Assembly: GCA_016199985.1 (NCBI GenBank)
Contig: JACQFQ010000062.1
Span: forward strand, 1-64,000
Direction of reading: 5' to 3'
DNA: 64,000 bases
From: Verrucomicrobiota bacterium
GTDB taxonomy: Bacteria; Verrucomicrobiota; Verrucomicrobiia; Limisphaerales; UBA11320
In this document: one piece after another, positions 61,433 to 64,000 of the stretch
Position numbering within the stretch: the first letter of the stretch is position 1
Layout of the letters: every line of letters begins with the position of its first letter
The notes under the pieces: model-generated
What the model was told of the DNA's origin: nothing
What the model saw: the letters and a program-made list of their open reading frames with translations, nothing else
Databases searched by the model: none
Program-made: the position numbers and the translations under genes

Positions 61433-64000
61433 ATGTTGAAGAGATGGCAGCTTGGGCTCTGTTTGCTCATGCCCGCGTGGGGAGTGGCCGCAGGCGGTCC
61501 TGGGCTCGCCCTTGGGCAGGACAGCTCTGCGCCTGGGTTGTTCGCCGCGGTGGCCGCGGCCGCCTCTCCTGGGGACCCAGCCGACGGGCTGCGTTGGGGC
61601 CTTGCTACAGTCACGCTCTTCGGCGCGGCCCTGCTCGCCTGGGCTTGGCGTCAGCGGCGTCAGCGGCGTCAGTTGGCGCGGTTGCGCGCGGCCGAGGCGC
61701 GTTCCGGCGCCCTTCTCGAGCACTCTTTCGATGCCACCGTGGTTCTTCATCCGGACGCGACGATCAAATACATGTCGCCGGGCTGGGCGCGGCTGCTGGG
61801 GGTGGACATGAACCGTCCTGGATTCATGAACGGGGGCGTCTCCGACCTTATCCATCCGGAAGACCTGCCCCGGATCATCGAGGCGCACAAGCAGGTGCTC
61901 GAAGCCCCCGGGAACACATGCCGCGTTCGCGACTACCGCGTCTTCGCGGCGGATGGAACGGTCCGCCATGTCGAGGCCATCGGCCGCAACTGCCTCCATG
62001 TGCCCGGAGTCGAGGGGATCGTGGTGAACGTGCATGATGTCACGGAACGGAAGCGCGCCGAGGACGAGCTCCGGCGGTCGGAAGGGCTGACACGGGCCAT
62101 CAATCGGTTCGCGACGTCGTTCTTGAAACAGGATTCCGAGGACGCGCTGCTTTGGGATCTGGCGAAGGATTGCATCGCCCAACTGGGCTTTGTGGACTGC
62201 GTCGTCTACCTCATCGACGCCGAGGCCCGCGTGCTCGTTCAGCGGGCTGCCATCGGCCCCAAGAACCCCGAAGGGATCACCCTGCTGAATCCGCTTCGAA
62301 TTCCCCTGGGAGAGGGCATCGTGGGAGCGGCGGTGGAACAGAGAACCCCGATCCTCGTCCACGATACGCGACTCGATCCTCGCTACATCGTGGACGACGA
62401 GCGTCGGCTCTCCGAGTTGGCCGTTCCCATCATGACCGGCGAGGAGGTCCTGGGCGTGATCGACTCGGAACACCCCGCCATGGGCTTCTTCACCCCCGAC
62501 CATGTCGGCCTCCTGACTTCCATCGCCTCTCTCTGCGCGAACAGGTTGGTCGCGATGCGGGCGGTTCGGGGCCTGTGGGAGGCCAACGCCCGGCTCGAGG
62601 AGCGGGTCGCTGAACGGACGTCCGCGTTGAGCCAGTCCGAGGAGCGCTTCAGCAAAGCCTTTCAGGCGAGCCCCGCGATGCTGAGCATCCTTCGGCTCCC
62701 GCGCGGGGAATACCTGGACGTCAACGAGGCCTTTCTGCGCACATTCGGATTCACGCGCGACGAAGTGATCGGAAGGACGGCAACGGCCCTGAACATCGGT
62801 CGCTCCGCGGCGGCGGAGGAGACCGCGTGGCGTTCCCTGGAGCGGAGCGGCGAGCCGCTTCGGAACGAGGAGACGCGCTATCGGACTCGCGCGGGCGAGC
62901 CCCGCGTCGTGCTCCGCTCCGCGGAGCTCATTCAGTTGGGCGGTGAACGTTGCGCGCTCGCGGTGGAGCAGGACATCACCGAGCGCCAGCGCGTTCAGAC
63001 CGCGCTCGCGGAGAGCGAAGCGCACACCCGGCTCATCATCGACACTGCCCTGGACGCCGTTGTGACGATGGACGTCCAGGGAGTCATCCGCGGCTGGAAT
63101 TCCCAGGCCGAGGCGATCTTTGGATGGTCTCGTCGCGAGGTCCTCGGCCGCGATCTCGCGGACACCATCATCCCCCCGCAGCTCCGCGAGGGCCACCGCG
63201 CCGGCCTTCGTCGATTCCTCGACACAGGCGAGGGCCCCGTCCTGAATCGACGGATCGAGCTCTCGGCGCTGCACCAGTCGGGACGGGAGTTTCCGGCGGA
63301 GTTGACCGTGACCGCTTTGCGAACGGGCGGGGCGTTCATCTTCAGCGCCTTCATCCGCGACATCACCGACCGCCATCTCGCGCAGGAGAACCTGGTTCGC
63401 GCCCTGGAGCGCGAGAAGGAGCTCCATCAGCTGAAAAACAGCTTCGTCTCGATGGTCAGCCATGAGTTTCGGACGCCTCTCGAGGTGATCCTGTCCTCGA
63501 GCAACATCCTCGACCGCTATCTCGACCGGCTGGCGCCCGAGAAGCGTTCGGCCCAGCTGCGCGCGATCCGAAAGAGCGTTCGGCGCATGAATGACTTGAT
63601 GGACGAGGTGCTCCTATTGGGCCGCATCGACGCCGGGAAGATGGAATGCCATCCGGTGCCCATGGCCCTGGAGGAGTTCTGTCGGGACCTGATTGTGGAG
63701 ATTGAAGGCGCGTCGGATAGCCCGGGACGCATCCGCTTCACGAGTCACGCGTTCGGCGCGGAGGCGCACGCCGACGAGACTCTCCTGCAACACATCCTTT
63801 CGAATCTGCTGAGCAACGCGCTCAAGTATTCCCCGTCCGACACCCGCGTGGACTTCAGCGTGAGTTGTCGCGGGAACGATGCGGTGTTCCTGATTGTTGA
63901 TCACGGGCGAGGCATTCCGGAGGCCGATCGGGAAAGGCTCTTCACCGCGTTTCATCGCGCCGGGAACGTGGGGCAAACCCCCGGGACCGGCCTGGGCCTG
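61433..64000 (+). CDS. Multi-sensor histidine kinase (3' end outside window)
   Basis: Open from ATG 61433 to the window end (856 codons, in frame at base 64000). Signal/TM region: TM near residues 55-72, followed by the basic stop RRQRRQRRQ, encoded by a CGTCAGCGG tandem repeat (61649-61672). Then PAS (about 85-215, ending VNVHDVTERKRAE), GAF (about 225-385), a coiled coil (EERVAERTSALSQSEERF), two more PAS domains (to about 655), and HisKA with phospho-acceptor H677 in MVSHEFRTPLE. The HATPase domain follows: N box N795 (NLLSNALKYS), G1 D823 (DHGRGIPEADRERLF), and GTGLGL at the very edge. The antisense frame 61373-63463 is a shadow. The signal sensed is unknown; no partner regulator is visible. 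Confidence 0.9.
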   Translation, partial: MLKRWQLGLCLLMPAWGVAAGGPGLALGQDSSAPGLFAAVAAAASPGDPADGLRWGLATVTLFGAALLAWAWRQRRQRRQLARLRAAEARSGALLEHSFDATVVLHPDATIKYMSPGWARLLGVDMNRPGFMNGGVSDLIHPEDLPRIIEAHKQVLEAPGNTCRVRDYRVFAADGTVRHVEAIGRNCLHVPGVEGIVVNVHDVTERKRAEDELRRSEGLTRAINRFATSFLKQDSEDALLWDLAKDCIAQLGFVDCVVYLIDAEARVLVQRAAIGPKNPEGITLLNPLRIPLGEGIVGAAVEQRTPILVHDTRLDPRYIVDDERRLSELAVPIMTGEEVLGVIDSEHPAMGFFTPDHVGLLTSIASLCANRLVAMRAVRGLWEANARLEERVAERTSALSQSEERFSKAFQASPAMLSILRLPRGEYLDVNEAFLRTFGFTRDEVIGRTATALNIGRSAAAEETAWRSLERSGEPLRNEETRYRTRAGEPRVVLRSAELIQLGGERCALAVEQDITERQRVQTALAESEAHTRLIIDTALDAVVTMDVQGVIRGWNSQAEAIFGWSRREVLGRDLADTIIPPQLREGHRAGLRRFLDTGEGPVLNRRIELSALHQSGREFPAELTVTALRTGGAFIFSAFIRDITDRHLAQENLVRALEREKELHQLKNSFVSMVSHEFRTPLEVILSSSNILDRYLDRLAPEKRSAQLRAIRKSVRRMNDLMDEVLLLGRIDAGKMECHPVPMALEEFCRDLIVEIEGASDSPGRIRFTSHAFGAEAHADETLLQHILSNLLSNALKYSPSDTRVDFSVSCRGNDAVFLIVDHGRGIPEADRERLFTAFHRAGNVGQTPGTGLGL

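Noticed and set aside
61373..63463. 696-codon open frame on the minus strand
   Set aside because: It is antisense to the histidine kinase, whose PAS, GAF, HisKA and HATPase motifs are unmistakable. The minus-strand protein shows no domain.
1..64000. tRNA, rRNA, CRISPR arrays, transposases, prophage genes
   Set aside because: None was seen. No T-loop pattern of a tRNA, no spaced direct repeats and no transposase or integrase motif was found by eye.

Overview
This window looks like chromosomal DNA from a member of the Verrucomicrobiota, probably the soil/freshwater Pedosphaerales-Limisphaerales side (subdivision 3). The evidence is indirect. There is a cluster of Amuc_1098/1099/1100/1101-type pilus-like genes, first described in Akkermansia. 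There are a DUF5069 protein, a small CBM48-like protein, many very large secreted proteins (Calx-beta, LRR_5, beta-helix), and a recurrent C-terminal module ending in F/LYR(V/L). The DNA is GC-rich throughout except in a few intergenic and accessory stretches. I saw no tRNA, rRNA, CRISPR array or intact insertion sequence.

Layout. 0.4-4.2 kb is an accessory region: a secreted BspA-like leucine-rich-repeat protein on the minus strand, a DUF6959-like small protein, a decayed RHS-type remnant, and a small glycogen-binding (CBM48-like) protein. 4.5-10.6 kb is a late flagellar cluster: flagellin, FliD, an unknown exported protein, a FlgM-like anti-sigma factor, FliS, a FliT/FlgN-like chaperone and a receiver-HD-GYP regulator. 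Sigma-28-like promoters with exact spacing precede fliD and flgM. 10.7-13.1 kb holds a DUF2064 glycosyltransferase, a minus-strand nucleotide-sugar epimerase, and an intergenic region with a large nested inverted repeat. 13.1-19.2 kb is the translation/RNA housekeeping operon nusA-infB-rbfA-nrnA-truB, preceded by a leader that looks like a transcription attenuator. 19.3-25.8 kb contains small conserved genes, an ECF sigma/anti-sigma/DUF3106 operon, and lgt-miaA.

26.0-39.1 kb is a tightly packed unit: a PilM-PilN fusion, Amuc_1100-like and Amuc_1099-like proteins, a secretin, and then three large signal-peptide proteins. No pilin, PilB, PilC or PilT gene lies in it. 39.6-48.8 kb is one 3,091-residue protein. 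It has an inactive metzincin-like (M6-like) domain, a PKD domain, about eleven Calx-beta repeats, a delta-60 propeller, a P-domain and a DUF11 domain. 49.0-58.1 kb holds a TonB-dependent receptor, an adenylate-forming enzyme, two PQQ-like beta-propeller proteins, a divergent MarR regulator and a DUF1573-cytochrome c fusion. 58.2-64.0 kb holds a secreted beta-helix-like protein, a TIM-barrel (xylose isomerase-like) protein and a multi-sensor histidine kinase cut off by the window end.

How the parts fit. The flagellar genes read as a class-3 regulon in which FlgM is itself under sigma-28-type control. The pilus-like unit appears to build an envelope-spanning machine and to co-express candidate surface substrates. 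Four unrelated secreted proteins across the window share a similar C-terminal module, which suggests a common sorting or anchoring route. All function calls come from reading the sequence and from family knowledge; no database search was run.
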